Shown here piece after piece: positions 17,316-31,494 of a DNA stretch of 64,000 bases; the first letter of the stretch is position 1, and each line of letters starts with the position of its first letter. Source of the DNA: Zygnema circumcarinatum (Eukaryota; Streptophyta; Zygnematophyceae; Zygnematales; Zygnemataceae). Below the pieces are notes generated by a model, which ran no database searches, was not told the origin of the DNA, and saw nothing but the letters and a program-made list of their open reading frames with translations. The stretch spans positions 1,982,745 through 2,046,744 of the forward strand of contig CM074816.1 in assembly GCA_037447605.1 (NCBI GenBank). Reading direction: 5' to 3'. The position numbers and the translations under genes are program-made.

Positions 17316-20300
17316 CTAGAAGAAAACTGGTCCCTTTACTTCAGACGCCAGCTTATGAATGAGCGCTGGAAGGCCCTCTTCCGCCTTCACATCTCTAACC
17401 TGCCGCGCGTTGGTCTTCACCCGCTCTATGCACTGCTTCACACTGCGCTTCACGGAAGGAACGTCCTTCTTTGTGAAAAAGGCATCAATCTCCTCCGCTT
17501 TCGCATCGTCCACAAACTGCAATGATTGGAAGAGAATCATTCACAAAATAGAATAAAATTATTCAGCAGGAGTCATTACAAAGAATGTGAGTGGAAAGAG
17601 GTTGGATACTACAAGCAAGATGCATGTCTGAAAGGATGCAGGAGAGCTGAAGATGGGCCGTCAAGCAGAAAGAATGGAGAACAGTTGATCTTTGAGCCGC
17701 TCAATGTTTCCTCTCTCTTTCTCTCCAAGTTTAGCCATTCCTCGGTTCCAACAGTATGTCATTGAGCCAAATCTTTCATGAGCGAAGAGGGAAAAGGACC
17801 ACTGCTCCTAAGGCCATAGTATTGTATACAATATTGGCATCACGTCTCAACTGCAGTACAAAGCATCCAACTGTCCACAATATAGTAGTTCTCGAACCAA
17901 AAGCCCGACGAGAAACATGTAGAAGGGAGGAGTGAGAGATGACTGACATAGCTGCAGGTGGAGACGACAAAGCGGGAGATGAGGAATCCCTCTCCCAGGC
18001 GTTCAAAGACCTCCTCCCATTTCTCCTGCGACACAGTCCGCAGACGTTCGTGTGATAAAAATAGACTTCGCAACAGAAAGCAGGCCGCATCCAAGCCCCT
18101 CAACAGACGTCTGACTAGGGTTCGGCAATAGTGACATGTGATTTCAACGTGGGCACAGTCTCTTTGTGACTTGGCCTGTCTTCGCTTCGATCATTCATGT
18201 TCCTGTTCCAACGGACACATGCGTTCCATGTAATCTAATGAACTGAATGGAGGTAGGAGACCGTCCGATCCTTTTGGACAAGCTATTGAGAAACACAAAG
18301 CACTACTTATCGACAAGATGATGATGGGTAAGCTTTTGGGAGACCGTCTAACAGAACGTGCACTAAAACACAAAGCCGGCCCTCACCTGAAGCCAGGTCC
18401 ATGCAAGGTCCCGCCCTGCGCTTCCAAGTTCAGCGAGCACAAAGATGGAATCCTGACGTCTAACCTGTTTCAACCAAGAAAAGTTCCAGTGGCGTGTCAC
18501 ATACGGCTGTATCTTAATGCCATTTCGCTGCATTGCTGAGTAGAACCCATAACAGCGCATTTTGTATAACAAAAAAAAATGCCAAAGACAAGCTCTAATG
18601 ATCGTTACTAGCTACTGCAAACAAAGTTGATGCAAAACTCTACACTCGTCAATATTCAACAACGGGAAGCAATGTCCACTTCCTCCAAGCATCTCCAATG
18701 CAGTAAAAAAAATCCATGTGCACCGCCGTAAGCTGTACATCATCTTCCTCACTTCTGAACAAGAAGGGAGCTGAGAAAGGTCGTAGACCACTTGCCTCGG
18801 AGGAGAGAATCAAGTCCAGTGCTCTTCTCACCACAGGCTCTGGCCCAGAACTCAATGCCACTGCAGGAAAGTTGGTCATGAGAAGAGATTAAATCAGGGA
18901 GAGATCACAGATTCCAAATGGCCCGCAAAAAAATAACATTTGAGACTGCCATTGAAAACCGGCGAACAGATGTGCACATTTCTAAACAGACAAGCAGCTT
19001 ATCTTAAGCATCTTAACTTAAGTAAGTTTTAGATTGACGCGGTTGGCCATATATTTAGCAGTGACAAGAATGGCTGCCAGTTCCCTATGGAAGCAGGATG
19101 CAGGCTTACCAAGGATACGGACTCGCTCTTCGCTCATATCTGTTTCCCGGTATATTTGAAGAAGAGCACTGTAACCACTGAGATCCTCCTCAGTGACACC
19201 CAGCAGTACAGCACGATAGGCGGCCTGCACATATACATACGTACCCCAACTACTATTCCCTTTCTCAGGAGAGGAAGAAAAGCCTTGCAAGTTTGAGATG
19301 GACACCACCTGAGAGAGAGGGTAGCTTGAGAGAGAAATTAAGCCAGCATGAGTAATGCTTTAGCCGACCTTCCGCAGGTCCGGCGGCAGGCGGGCGGAGG
19401 TTCGGTCGCGGAACAAGTCCTGAAAGCGCTGCCGGCCCTCCACTATGGCGGTGTCGTCACGTAACGTCACGAGCACGTCCTGCAGAGTGCCGCGAAGCAT
19501 CGCGTCGAGGTGGCTCTCTCCCTCCGCCGCCTCCCACCCGAGGGCACTGCAAGGTGCGGGTAACTGCGTCAGGAGGTTGGCCGCACACCACAAGGGTTCG
19601 ACGGATGAACGCACCATACAAAACATTCCAGAGAGAGATGAAACATTTCGAAACTTAGAGTGTGGCCAAGATTTCGAGGGCATTATCGTCGAACTCTGTA
19701 TATCGAAAGAAATGTGCCGAGAGAAATTTCCAATAGTGGAATCAATCCTAGATCTGTTTTGGTTTGCTAGGAACAGACCCTGACTCCATAACCAAAAAAA
19801 ATGAATCCCCGCAGGTGACTTAGACAGAAGAAGACATGACGAGAAAAAGTCGAACTATCAAGTGAAGGAGCTAGTTTCAGCAATCTTACGCGGCCTTGCT
19901 TCGAAACAGGCTTGCTGCAAAGGACCGAAAACCAGCAACGCAGTCTGGCAACGAGTCTTCAAGAGTCCGTAAAGTGGCCGATGATATCTGCCACAGAGAG
20001 TAAGCCGAATGAATACTGCAGAATGTCAGAGACCTGCACCAGTCAGCTGAGTGTCAATCTTCGACAAAATATCAAATGAATAAGTGGGATTCCCATTTTT
20101 AGATCGTTGGAACATTTTGGGAAAAGAGCAGAGCGACTGACAGAGAGGTTTTTGAGGACCTTGCAGATTCACAACCAAGTGCTTTACGAGTCCGTTTCAG
20201 AGCCCGAATTCTTGACGTGATAAAGATGCCCAAGGACAACCACTCTCAAGATTTTCGCAACCCGCATGCTGACCCACCTCACAGAGGGAGCGTATCATAG

Positions 20301-23300
20301 TGAAGTCGTTCTCTTCGCGCAGTGCACTCATGAGGCTGAGCAGTACTCCAAGCGGCTGTTTTCCCGCGCGGCATAACGCAAAGCAATCATCCAAAAGGCC
20401 TGCACAGCCTCAACAGACGACGCTGCTTTTAGAAGAAAATCTCACGTGCTAGTGAAGTATCTACAGCCTATCAGCTGCACGAAACGCGCCGCTTTGCATT
20501 TCTGAACCCAAACTACTCCCACCCATTGTCACGCACAAAAGATTGGAAGCCAAGTCTCAAACCCGCCTGCCTAAGTGGCCAGCGAGTTTTGAGCTCACCA
20601 AATCTGTCAGCCTCCTCCAACTCGCCCATTTTCACAGCTTCCACCAGTCGGCCTGCGAGCTCGCTGTCATATTGTACACGATAGAATCCCACCTGCCGGC
20701 TATTAAGCTTTACCCACCTCGCCCCCCCAGCAGCAGGCGGTGCTTCCCCTCCTGAAAGGCCATTGGACACCACGTCACTCCCTGCAAGGAGGGCCCCCCC
20801 ACATGACCCAACGGAAAATTACACACTCGTTCATCACATTTCCTTGTTCAGGACTGGCATTCACATTACAACATGCTGTACAGAGGCAGTTCAATGCCAA
20901 AACTACGTGTCAATAGCAATCATGGTTGCAATATTGCCCATTCTCACGTGTACAGCCAGCACCATCGTTAGCATGGAGATGTCTTCCATCTGATTGATCA
21001 TTGGAGGGGGTTCAGTCTTAGCAAAGTGTCATACATCTGACATTCGAAGGCAGTACACGTTTTCCCGCTGAATTGGTAGTAAAAAGAGTGCTTCACAGAG
21101 ATCCATTTGGGGAAGATTCCTTGAACTCACCAGGCAGTGAGATTGTTGCAGACTTGCCACGCATGAGTGTGTTCTTTATGTTGTCGTATCGGCCGTGAAC
21201 AAGGGTTATAGGGACTACCCATTCTCCTTTTCCTGGCAGACCTAGCACAAGAAATTGCTCCTGCATATCCAAACCCTCAGCGCCATTTAGAGGCTATATT
21301 TTCCAAACATATCCAGCAAATCACACACCAGAAATTCCAAACGTGCACCCAATGGCTGCAACGTCTGGGCCAGAGCCTGCACGATGCCCACGTGTCAATG
21401 ATCATCATGACAGCCTTACTCCCTACAAGCGCGATCTCCCTGCAACAAAACGAACTGTATAATACCCCCTCTTTCTCCAATAAGAAAACGTGACATGGTC
21501 ACAGCGGTCAATAATCGAACTTTTACCCAGATTCTAGCTACACGCGAATTTCATGCCGGCAAAACAAACGGCCCAACTTCTCACTCACCTGCTCCACCAC
21601 GAGCCCTTCTTGCGAAAGGCGTACTTTGAGCACGGGGTAGCCCTGTTGGTGTGTCCACGTGTGCATGAGCTCCCCCACCGGCTCCCCCGCGCTCTCCGCC
21701 AGCACCGACCAGAGGTCGTCTGTGGCGGCGTTGCTGTGCGCGTACCGCCGGATGTACTCGCAGAGGCCTTTCTGCACACCAGAGTGCGACAAGTGAACGG
21801 AAGAAGATGGACCGCCTCTCAAGGGCTCTCATCATCATAGCGAGAACGGTATATTGAAAGAGCGAAGTGGAAAACTATGTTATTCAGAAGTACACTTTGG
21901 TGAGGTTCATACAAGTTTGACAAGAAACGTCTTTCGAGAGTAAGCAAATGGCCCACGTGACGAGGACCACTCGTTCACATCTCAGCAATAAAACCGCGTT
22001 CACTTTAGTCAGTAGGGCAAAGCAAAACCACAGCCTCACGCGACCACCTATTCACCATTAGTAGCCCCTGGAAAAATGCAGAAACGTACCTGGAAAGTTT
22101 CAGCTCCGAGGTAGCTTTGCAGCATCCGGATGACGGAAGCTCCCTTGCTGTAACTAATGGCGTCAAAAATTTCATCAATCTCCTTCACATGGCCGACTTC
22201 CACCTGCCACGTTTCCGATCCTCTCGTCATGGGTGGCCCAACAATCTTATATTCACCTCTGCCATTTCCAGCCGCTAAACCGCTCCCTCCCTTCTTCCCC
22301 AAATTCACACCGCCCTGCTGCTTGCCTACAGTCCATGCTAGGAATCCCAGACTTTATTATACCTGGCTAGGTACAGAGAATGGCACCTACATAGCCCCCA
22401 CTGCTTAACCAGCAAACGCTCTCAATGCATCAGCTGGCAGCAGCTTGAGCAGACTGTACGGTCAGCACACACCTCGATTGAGTGCGATTCTTGGAGCCCA
22501 TCCAGACGAAAAGCGGTCGACATCTCTGTTGTATTGAATTGGGCCCAAATTTTCCACTCAGGGAATAGGTGGTCCACAGCTAAATAGCTCACCTGTACCG
22601 CAGCAGGAATTTCACATTGCCCAGGTTACTAGATTTCCTATCGTCGAACACATAAATCGACACTGAAAGCGTTAAGCGAATGAACGTGGCTGGCTAATAC
22701 TCCAGCCATAGAATTACAGATCAGTTTCTGGAAGTACGACAAACATCTCTGGCCAAATTCCCTTCCATGATTATTTCCTAGTGCAGCTTCTGGATGTCAT
22801 TGCTTTTCACTGAATATGCATTCGTTGCCTTCACATACAGTGGCGACATGACTTAATGTGTAAGGAGGTCCACAGGGACAAGTCCCTTGCACAAGCGGGG
22901 CTATGGAAAATAAGGTGCAAGCGGACACTGTTTCCTTTTTTGTTTGATGGGAGGTCATAAGAGCACACATAAGAAGTCTACCCAGGAAGCAAAGCCTTCG
23001 TTGAGCCACAGGTGCGTCCACCACTCCATGGTCACCAGATTCCCAAACCACTGGTGGGCAAGCTCGTGTGTGACAGTGATGGCAACCTGCAATCTCATCA
23101 CCCAACAGCAAGTAAGTATCCAATACTTTTTTTTGTGGACAAGACATACAAAACTTGAACAATCCGAAAAGGAAATTGCATTCATCCAAACCAAGACATG
23201 AACGACGAAGGCAGTCATCGTTCGCAAAGAGCCGCTTACCCGCTGGCGACTGGTTGCCGCGCTGCTGACGGGGTCGACGAGCAATGCAACCGCACGGTAA

Positions 23301-26300
23301 GTCACGAGGCCATAGTTCTCCATGGCTCCGGCCGCAAAGTCAGGAATGGCTATCATGTCCAGCTTGGGAAGCGAGTATGCTGTTCCAAAGTACCTGGAGG
23401 AGGAACGACAAGAAAGCCTCTCCGGAAAAGAGTGAGAGGGAGAATGAAGCAACGGACGGGCAAACATCCATTAGCTTCATCAACCACATTACCACAATCA
23501 ACAGAGAAAAGTGAATTCACAAGTGAATTGTTTAGCGAGTTGAAAGAGGGCGACTGCTTACGAGGCGAAAAAAGGCAGTGTCTTAACCGCCACATCAAGA
23601 GCGAATTGACCAAGATTCTGGGACCCCACTTCTGTGTACACACGTACTGGCAAACCTGCAGTCACTTTCACCCAAACTAGGGTCAGAAAACTTAAAAAAA
23701 ATCCTCTGTCAAATGTTAGAACATTGACCAGGCTGAAACGAAAAAAACCATTTCTTAACATTAGGTTGATACTTTAATTGATTAGTTCTACACCGCACGA
23801 CGATCAGCGCAAAGACTAGGTTGAACCATTTGACCTTGCTCCTACGACCTAAGGATGTCGTCAGCCTCAGCAGGTCCCATTCGACGCTTTCAGGTGGCTC
23901 ATGGACTGCCGCCCAGAAGTTTACCATCCTCGGTCTTCCCTTCAATGTAATCGAACTCCCCCACCACCACCGCCACAAGGTAAGTGGACATGCGAGGGGA
24001 CTCTTTGAACTTGACGATGTTTGTGTCTCCCGCGGCAGTCTCCGTGTCTACCGGCATGTTGGACAGCACCACGCGGCCCTTGGGAGCCGCCACCGTGATC
24101 ACATACGTGGCCTGCGCGGGCCACCCAGAAGTCACTCCTGGGAGCAATGGCTGTCCACTGCATCCTTCGCAGGGCTGGAGGGTTGGGCATAGAGAGGCTA
24201 ATGCAAACACAAGTTAGGCAGCTTGATTGCTCTTTACAACGCTGTCCCAATTTAATATTGAAATTGTTGCGACACTAAATTATTTCTAACATGACCTTTC
24301 GCTTTCTGCATCTGGAGACATTACTTTGTTCAACAAGATACGAGCCATTACAACCTCACGTCAACTTTCCTGAATGCCTTTTGCTTTCATTACTATCACC
24401 TGAATCGTTTGCTGCCTTCCAACCTTTAAGGAGCGTTGGAAGGCACTGTTGTCATTGGTCCTACTGAAAATTAATTCGCACATTGTGAGTGCAATTGATT
24501 GCCACCGTTTATGTAGGCAAATACAGGAATTCATTGTACCTGGTTCATCGCCACAGCTTTTCCTTCAGCGTTTCGCAAGCTTTCCATGCATTTATGTTTT
24601 TTTATCCCTAATCGTTTATGAAAATCTTCCACGTCCCCATAGAAGGCGAATTATCACACATGGCCATGAGGCGGAGTTTTAGGTGGCAAGCACGTCAGTT
24701 GATACATGAGCATTAGAACGATTGTCCGACAGAAAGCATGCGCTTAGTTGACCAACATAATGCTTTTACTAAAACTCAAGAGTGCTGTTTCAACTCTTGG
24801 TTCAATGGTGTGGGACATTAATCAAGCTGTGACCTTGTGGATGCAGATGGTCAACTGATTCAGGGCGTTGTGATTTTTGAAGTTCCACTCAAAAGGTGAA
24901 AGAGAATAAGGCGGCTTGAACAACATTACTATGGTCCTAAGCGTATTCAAAAGGCATTAATATGGGAAATTACAAATCGTAGGAATATTAGGTCAAACTA
25001 TGTATTGATTTACATTGACGAAAGCAAGCGACTCCACGCTCAAATGAACCACCAATCCATTAAGTAATCACTGGCGACAAACGGTGAAACCAGCGACCGA
25101 AGCAACCTTCCGCATAACAAAGTCACAGGCGACCAACGCGACTTGCCAGCCTGACAGCCCTGCAATCACACATTTTGACTCTGTCTATAGGTCGAGATTA
25201 TTTCAACCGATTCAACGGTGAAACAAACGAGGTGGCACCCTTTGGTCATCGGTCTGAAGGTTCTTTTGGTCACAAGCATTTGTACCTATTTGTAACCAGT
25301 TCCGCCATACGAATAGCGAACCTGACGTGAACTTGCTTCGCTTCTAAGTCCAAGCGAGATGCTGGACAAACCAGGTGCTACAAATTGCATACCAAACGAT
25401 GTAACAAGGCACGTAGAACTTACCTTAAAAGAAGGTTCATCCCAACAAGGAAAGCATCTCCGCGCATCTGCAGCCTCAAATTGCGTAACTGCCATATTCC
25501 TCTGCTCGCCCTTCACTGTGTACGTGCTGTTCATAGAAGTAGCAAATACACACTCTTAATCATTGGGGTCACCTACAACATCGTCACCTTGGCAAGTTGT
25601 GTAAAGTGCATTGTCTACTGACCAAGAATGCAATCAGGGAAGAAAAATATGTAAAGAATACAGTATTGCCAGCTAAACTCTGAGAAATGCTCTCCCTCAA
25701 AATACTGATGATAACGAAAAGCGACGATAAAGCATTCCGCCTGATGCACACAAACAAAATGCAGTGCGTCGTACCTTCTATAGAAACCCTTCATCTGATC
25801 GTTGAGGGTGCCCTGATACTCGATATGTAGCACCGCTTTACCAAGAGGAATGCTGCTACTGAATTTCAGGATCAGCAGTTCATCCGCCGAGTCTATCTCC
25901 ATGGAAGATGGAGTCAGTTCCTGTTAATCGCATTCGACCAGCACTGAGCATGGATTTCAATGCTATTCTGACACAGGTAGTATGATTTTTCGTTGCATTG
26001 GAGGCCAGCGAGTGTGATGCAGGCAATGTCCTAGTAATCCTTGAAACACAATTCTCCTTCCTTTTAGGTTGCCCTCAAGCTTAAATGTAAACTGAATTTT
26101 TTTTTTTTTTTTAGATACGAGTGATTAAAAAACAGAAAACAAAAAAAAAAAAAAAAAAAAAAAAAAANNNNNNNNNNAAAAAAAAAAAAAAAAAAAAAAA
26201 AAAAACAAATGCAGTGCATGAAGGGCAAAAAGTCTGAAAAGACAGACACTAACATGCTTTAAAAGCTGCTCCCAGTCTTCAAGGAAAGTGTCCGAGACAG

Positions 26301-26828
26301 GATTCTGCTGCAGTGCTTTCACACATGTCAAGCTACATTTTGTGAATTGCTTGGAAATGTGAGAGTCGTTGGTGTGCCTGCTTGCAAAGGTGTTCTGTGC
26401 ATCATCATTATGTTGGAAGAAATATGTTGACTTGTACTCACCTTCCCCGATTCTTCGAAAGTCAACTTTATTGAATTTTGAATGATTTCAATGTCGGCAA
26501 CGTTTAGTATAATGTACTTAGTTTTCGCAGAAACTTCCACGCTTATGTCCACTACTCCGCTAAACTGGCAAGTGTTCAAATCCGGCGAAAGGTAAATTGT
26601 GTATCTGCTCGGCAGCACACTCCTGGGAAGCCTGGGCGACGCTCCTGGAGGAGCCTCGCCGCCACATTTTGCAGCCCTTCTGACATGAGAAACAAGCAGA
26701 GCAGAGCCCAACAATGCTCCTGCTGCCAATGCTGCTCCTGCCACCCTCCCAGCCATTCTGCCCCGCAGAGCGGCTGGCAGCAGAAATCCAACGAGCGATG
26801 AAAAGGCCGCCAAAATACGGTAGCGCAA
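17316..26828 (-). CDS. M1-family aminopeptidase, APM1/puromycin-sensitive type
   Basis: Zinc metallopeptidase that removes N-terminal residues from peptides. Twenty exons join in phase from 26828-26442 to 17516-17316, about 946 residues, close to plant APM1 plus an N-terminal extension. Family motifs are GAMEN at 328-332, HELAH at 364-368 with the third zinc ligand Glu387 in WLNEG, and the catalytic Tyr450 in [11 protein letters not shown]. The ERAP1_C-like domain follows and ends with the [13 protein letters not shown] helix. The first ~55 residues contain one or two hydrophobic stretches, suggesting a signal anchor, unlike the soluble N-terminus I expect of APM1. Intron 17 is GC-AG (donor at 18795-18794). 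Intron 1 contains a 10-N gap inside a poly-A tract. The catalytic exon with HELAH is at 23086-22982. The family call is very secure. Confidence 0.93.
26168..26177. other. Assembly gap (10 N) in a poly-A tract
   Basis: Ten Ns are flanked by long adenine runs inside intron 1 of the aminopeptidase gene. The true length is probably unknown, since homopolymers assemble poorly. No coding exon is affected. Confidence 0.95.
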
Positions 26829-27973
26829 AATGCTGCTGCCGCTTTAGCTCTCCCTCGCGGAGGTCTCGGTCGGCGCGGTACTCGCGCGCCCTTGCACGTG
26901 CCAAACGGGGCCGGCCCGGGCCAGGCCGCGGCAGGGCAGCCCCCGCCCGCCACCTGCCGGGCCCCTCCCCTCCCCTCCCCTCCCCGCCTCGCATTGCAGC
27001 GCAGACCTCTCCAGACCTTGCATCTACCGTATTCCCCACAACGCAGGCACGGCACGCAGGCCAGAGCGAGAGGGCAACGAACGAGACACGGGGCGGGCCA
27101 GCGAGAGAACGCTCAGCAGCAGGAGGAGGGATCAGCAGGCACTGGCAGGGAATGGACGCAGGCGCTGGCAGTGCGCCTTGTGTAGCAGGGAGGGCAGCAA
27201 AGCAGCATGATTAGGCCTTCTTATTAAGTGGAAAGGAGGGGGCAGGATTAAAAGTCACAGAGCAGGTTAACCAACACTGGTACATGGAAGGTGATGACAT
27301 TTGGAACATTTGCGGAACCACTGTGAATAGCTCAAGCGGGGAATGAGTTGGCGACTGACAGACCACGTTGGTTGGATGGTAACTGGTCAACATCTATTGA
27401 AATGATAAATCGATGAGTCCCTTGCTCTCATATACAAGAGATTCACGTTGTGATAGTCACTGGAACACTTCACGTTGTTTACACTAAGTCACTGTAACAA
27501 AAAGAATCAAATAAACATGTGCCAAAAGGCTGCCTAATCGTGCTCGTTTGGACGTACGAGTGACCGCTATGTAAAGAGTTCCGGTGAGACCTGCTATCAT
27601 CATCGTCTATTCCTCTCCTGGCTACCAGCCTAAACACTAGTGTCTAAGCAAGCTCAGTGCCCTCAGAGCTGAAACTAGATTGCACTTCCGAATTTGCAAC
27701 TTTATTGAGTGTCCACCATGGCAAAGATTGCTGCAAACTTTATTCTTCCCACTAAGTGAAAGAGCAAACAGCCTTGCTACATCTCTGAAAAATGCTAACT
27801 AAACTAACATCTGCGAGAAAGAAGGGTTCGGGCCAGGGGCAGTTGGGCTCGCTGCCAGTAGTAGGCCATCGGGACGAGTTGTTCCCAGCTGATAGAACTC
27901 TGTCCGCCCACACGTCTGAATCAAAAACGGGCTGTTGGTAATGTCGCACGAGAGGGTATGCACAGGTGGCAGG
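26829..27973. promoter_or_regulatory. Aminopeptidase promoter and cyclin 3' flank
   Basis: The first ~400 bases next to 26829 are GC-rich and contain a CACGTG core at about 26895 and a run of CCCCT units near 26967. This part is probably promoter and 5' leader of the aminopeptidase. Positions 27215-27973 are less GC-rich and probably hold the 3' untranslated region of the cyclin gene. No other gene is visible. Confidence 0.45.
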
Positions 27974-30900
27974 TCAGCATTGGCTGGCGCCGTCTTCAGT
28001 TGGAAGAACAGCTGCAGGCAGAGTGGCCACAGAGTGAAACTTGGGGCCAGAATACTTCTTGTGCACTGCAGTGAGGTTGCCGGTGCCGGCCTTCTGATGC
28101 AAGCCGATCATCAAACTCACACACAACCTGCACCGGGAGAGAAGAATATGAAGACAGTCAGCGGCAGGTCCTGGAATCTCAGTGTATTGGTGCCAGAAAA
28201 CAGGAAATCTGATTGCGAACAGGACCATCTTTTTGACCAAGAGGAGCGCAAATCAAGAGTTTCAATTATTGCTGTTGTTTGTGGTGGTTCAATTGCTTAC
28301 CGCAGATGTTGCTCTGAAAGCCCAGAATGACGCTGCAGTACAGTGGTCCAGCATGGAGTTTTGTTCAACGTCCGCAGAGCGGTGTACACGGCAGCAGCAG
28401 CGATATGGGACGGACTAAATCGGAGCATGGTGTACTCAGGCAGGCAAAGCTCAACGAGGAACCAAGCTACAATTTGAACCTCTTTGTCGGCTTGAGCTGC
28501 TTTCAGATATCGTGACATAAATACATAGGGCGTTGGCACCGTCAGATTAAACTTGAGAGTGTTAAGCATCAGCTTCTCCTGCATTCAGCAAGACAGGCAA
28601 ACTACTCGTTACTTCCCAGTTATTATTGCCAAGGAAAGCCAGATCTGTCTGTCAGCCAAAAATGCGAAAATGTAGCAAACGGAACCACATCCCTGAAGAC
28701 CGACAATCAATGGTAGTCTCAGTAAAACCTACCATAGCAAGAATCTGGTCCTTTGTATAGGCATTGTCAGAAATATACACGAAGTCTTTGACCTGTACAC
28801 AAAGCAAACTCATTTCAGAACATTAGAGAAAACATGTCCGTAAAGCAGCTGAATGCCATGTTCCCAAGAATCCTGCACAAATGGAGTTATATTGAAAAGA
28901 GACGACCAAACAGGATTTGCAGACAGCAGTCCTTCATCAAACATCAAAGCTCACCTCGGGCGCCCAGATCTCCTCGTACTTGGAGGCAAGGAGCATTGCA
29001 GTCACGCCAACCAACTGGAGATTCTTGCGTGACACTGCGTAGACAGCGAGGAATCGGTCGATCAAATTCGTTGTCAAGAACAGAGTCTCTGGCATCAGTT
29101 TGAACTTGAGATGGACCTGCACAGAACAGAGAAAACAGAAAACTATGCGGTCAGTTCTTCTACGTCACATGTATGTAAACAAGCTGAAAGTGAAGGTACA
29201 CAATGGCAAATTTCAAAATGATGCGAGAAATTTGAACCTTCTCCAGAAAAGTAACAATGAAACTTCCAACTACCAAATTCCTGTCTCACGAATCCCTATG
29301 GCACTGAGAAATTACAAAAAAGAAAAAGCAACTTTGATGGGGCCATCTACAAAAGCGCAGGAAGTTTACCTCTACTAGCCAATCCAAAAGGATGCCGCGC
29401 ATTTTGTCGTTTATATCGGTCTGCAATTGCATGTAGTCCGGGCATACAATGCTCTGTGCCTGCTCACAGACAGTGAATGATACAATTAGTCCCTTCCACA
29501 TTATCCCACCTGACACATATAGCTCAAATGCCAAAGAAGCACAAGCAAACGCAGCGAAAGGTAGCCCAAGTCAGAGATACTTTAATATCCACTGATGCAG
29601 AAGCTGGTAAGACCTGCATTGTGTTTACCTCCGCTTTGCGGTAGAAGGCATACATATCTGCAACATAATCTGATACAGCTAATGGATCCCCTTTGTCTTG
29701 GGAGTCGATATCTGGAAGTGGGTCATCAGCGTCAATCATCTCCGCATCAAAGCCACAGCCGCTTTCCTGCACGCAAATAGCCAGGAAAATTCAGTTCCTG
29801 CTGTCTTAATGAAAAACCAAGACACCAAGATGGGCAGTTCTAATGAAGCAAAATGGGTGCAGATTTCCCTCCTTACCTCAGCACGAGCTGCCAAAGTAGC
29901 AGTCAGGCTCATCTCTTTCTCTTTTGCAGCCTGAAGGGTTGCTGCTTTGGCAGCAGCAGCAGCTGCACGTGCAGCCCGAGTGACTGCCGCCTTCGCACGG
30001 CCGGGAGCTGCATTTGATGCGGTGCTGCCCAGGCCTGACTGCGAGGCGGCTCCGCTCTGAGATGGTGCAGAGACAGCTGGAGGCTGTGACGTCTCCCGAA
30101 CACGGGAAGCAGCAGTTCGGTGGCCTTTGTTCCCCCACTTTTCTCCGACTGGTCCAGCAGCCTGGCCCATAAACAAGTCACAGTGAGCACAGCCTTCTTG
30201 TACACTTTAGCCACGCCACCAAAGGAAAACCAGAAAGGGGCAAGAGTTTTTAGTATGGGATGCTCCAACAAAACCGTTAAAACGGACATACATTTACTTC
30301 AATTATCTGTACTGAGGCAGACTGGTCATAACATATGCCACATCATAGGAAAGGAAAGATTCGAATGAAACAGCTGCTTACGTCCTTTAAGACAAACCAG
30401 TATATGGAAGGCATCTGTTTACCTTGGTAGGGTTTTTGCTGACCTCATTCGCATTGCTCAAGTTGGTACCAAAAGTCCGCCTGCACATTTTTCCACCAAC
30501 GAGTCCACATTGATATCAGCAGTATTCAATTCCCAACTGTCGTGTGACTAAACATTTCTGCCGCCACCTCCAACACTGACAATTTCCTTTTCAATCAACA
30601 CGAGTGTAGGATGCGTAAAATTCACCATAACTTCTTGAACTAGCACACGAGTCTTGCATTCCTGCTAAAAGGATACGGAAGGGTTGTTACATTCACAACG
30701 TAATGCTCCGGCTACCCTCAACAGGGCAACAGCTATCCAACAGCTTTTTTGGAGGGGGAAACGTACTCTTGAGGTTCGGCCTTCACACTGCAGCCTTTCG
30801 ACATAGCTCCAGCGAGGTTACCAAGATCTGCAAGAGCGTGCCGCTTGGTCTGAACATTGGTTGTTCCACGACCAGCTGCTTCTCCAACCAGCAATCCATT

Positions 30901-31494
30901 TCAGAAGCAAGCAATGCAAACAAAAGATACCTCACTTAACCACATAACGTCTCATCCTCTAAAACATGAGCCGCTGGTCTGGGATACCGGATTGCGGTTC
31001 CGTGCTTTCTAGACAGTCTGGTTGCCTCAACTATAGCTACTTCCATTCATTTGCTTCTGCCAGTTGGCAAAGAGTGCGCTTGTACGCTCACCCTTTGCAA
31101 CAACTTTATTTTCCACTCGCTTGTTTTCGTCGCCAACATTTTCGGACTTCACTGCAGCCTGTTACAAATACAATTGCAAAGACGGTTTAAAAATATGTCG
31201 CTCAATTCGTCAAAAAAAAAAAAAAAGAGGAAAGGGGAAACATGGAACTTGGACAAAGACCAGAGTGAATTTCACACGATTTATTAAAACACCGTCCAAA
31301 GAAATCATCCATTTGAACCATCGGTAACAGCTCAGCTCATCATAGACTCTCCCCTACACCTTACACGACCCTCGTCGCACACATGCCAGCCAGTTCAGGC
31401 TAGTAACTCTCACAGGCATAATAAGATACTGCAAGATGTCATGAGCCTTCGTTCTCGCATGACCACTCACATCACATACCCGGGTGTTATACAT
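27974..31494 (-). CDS. B-type mitotic cyclin
   Basis: Regulatory subunit of a cyclin-dependent kinase driving entry into mitosis; nuclear or cytoplasmic. A 5-codon first exon (31494-31480) is followed by 31158-31092, 30875-30767, 30480-30423 and an Ala-rich exon starting at 30161. Further exons carry the cyclin boxes, down to the stop at 27974. A destruction box RHALADLGN lies at residues 39-47, implying degradation by the anaphase-promoting complex. The cyclin N box holds [12 protein letters not shown] (near 29400) and the [16 protein letters not shown] helix (near 29075), followed by [14 protein letters not shown]. The C box exon (about 28580-28315) ends at HLR and is completed by the last exon. 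The linker has an unusual Ala/Lys-rich run. The small first exon fits splice signals and phase but is the least certain part. Confidence 0.9.
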
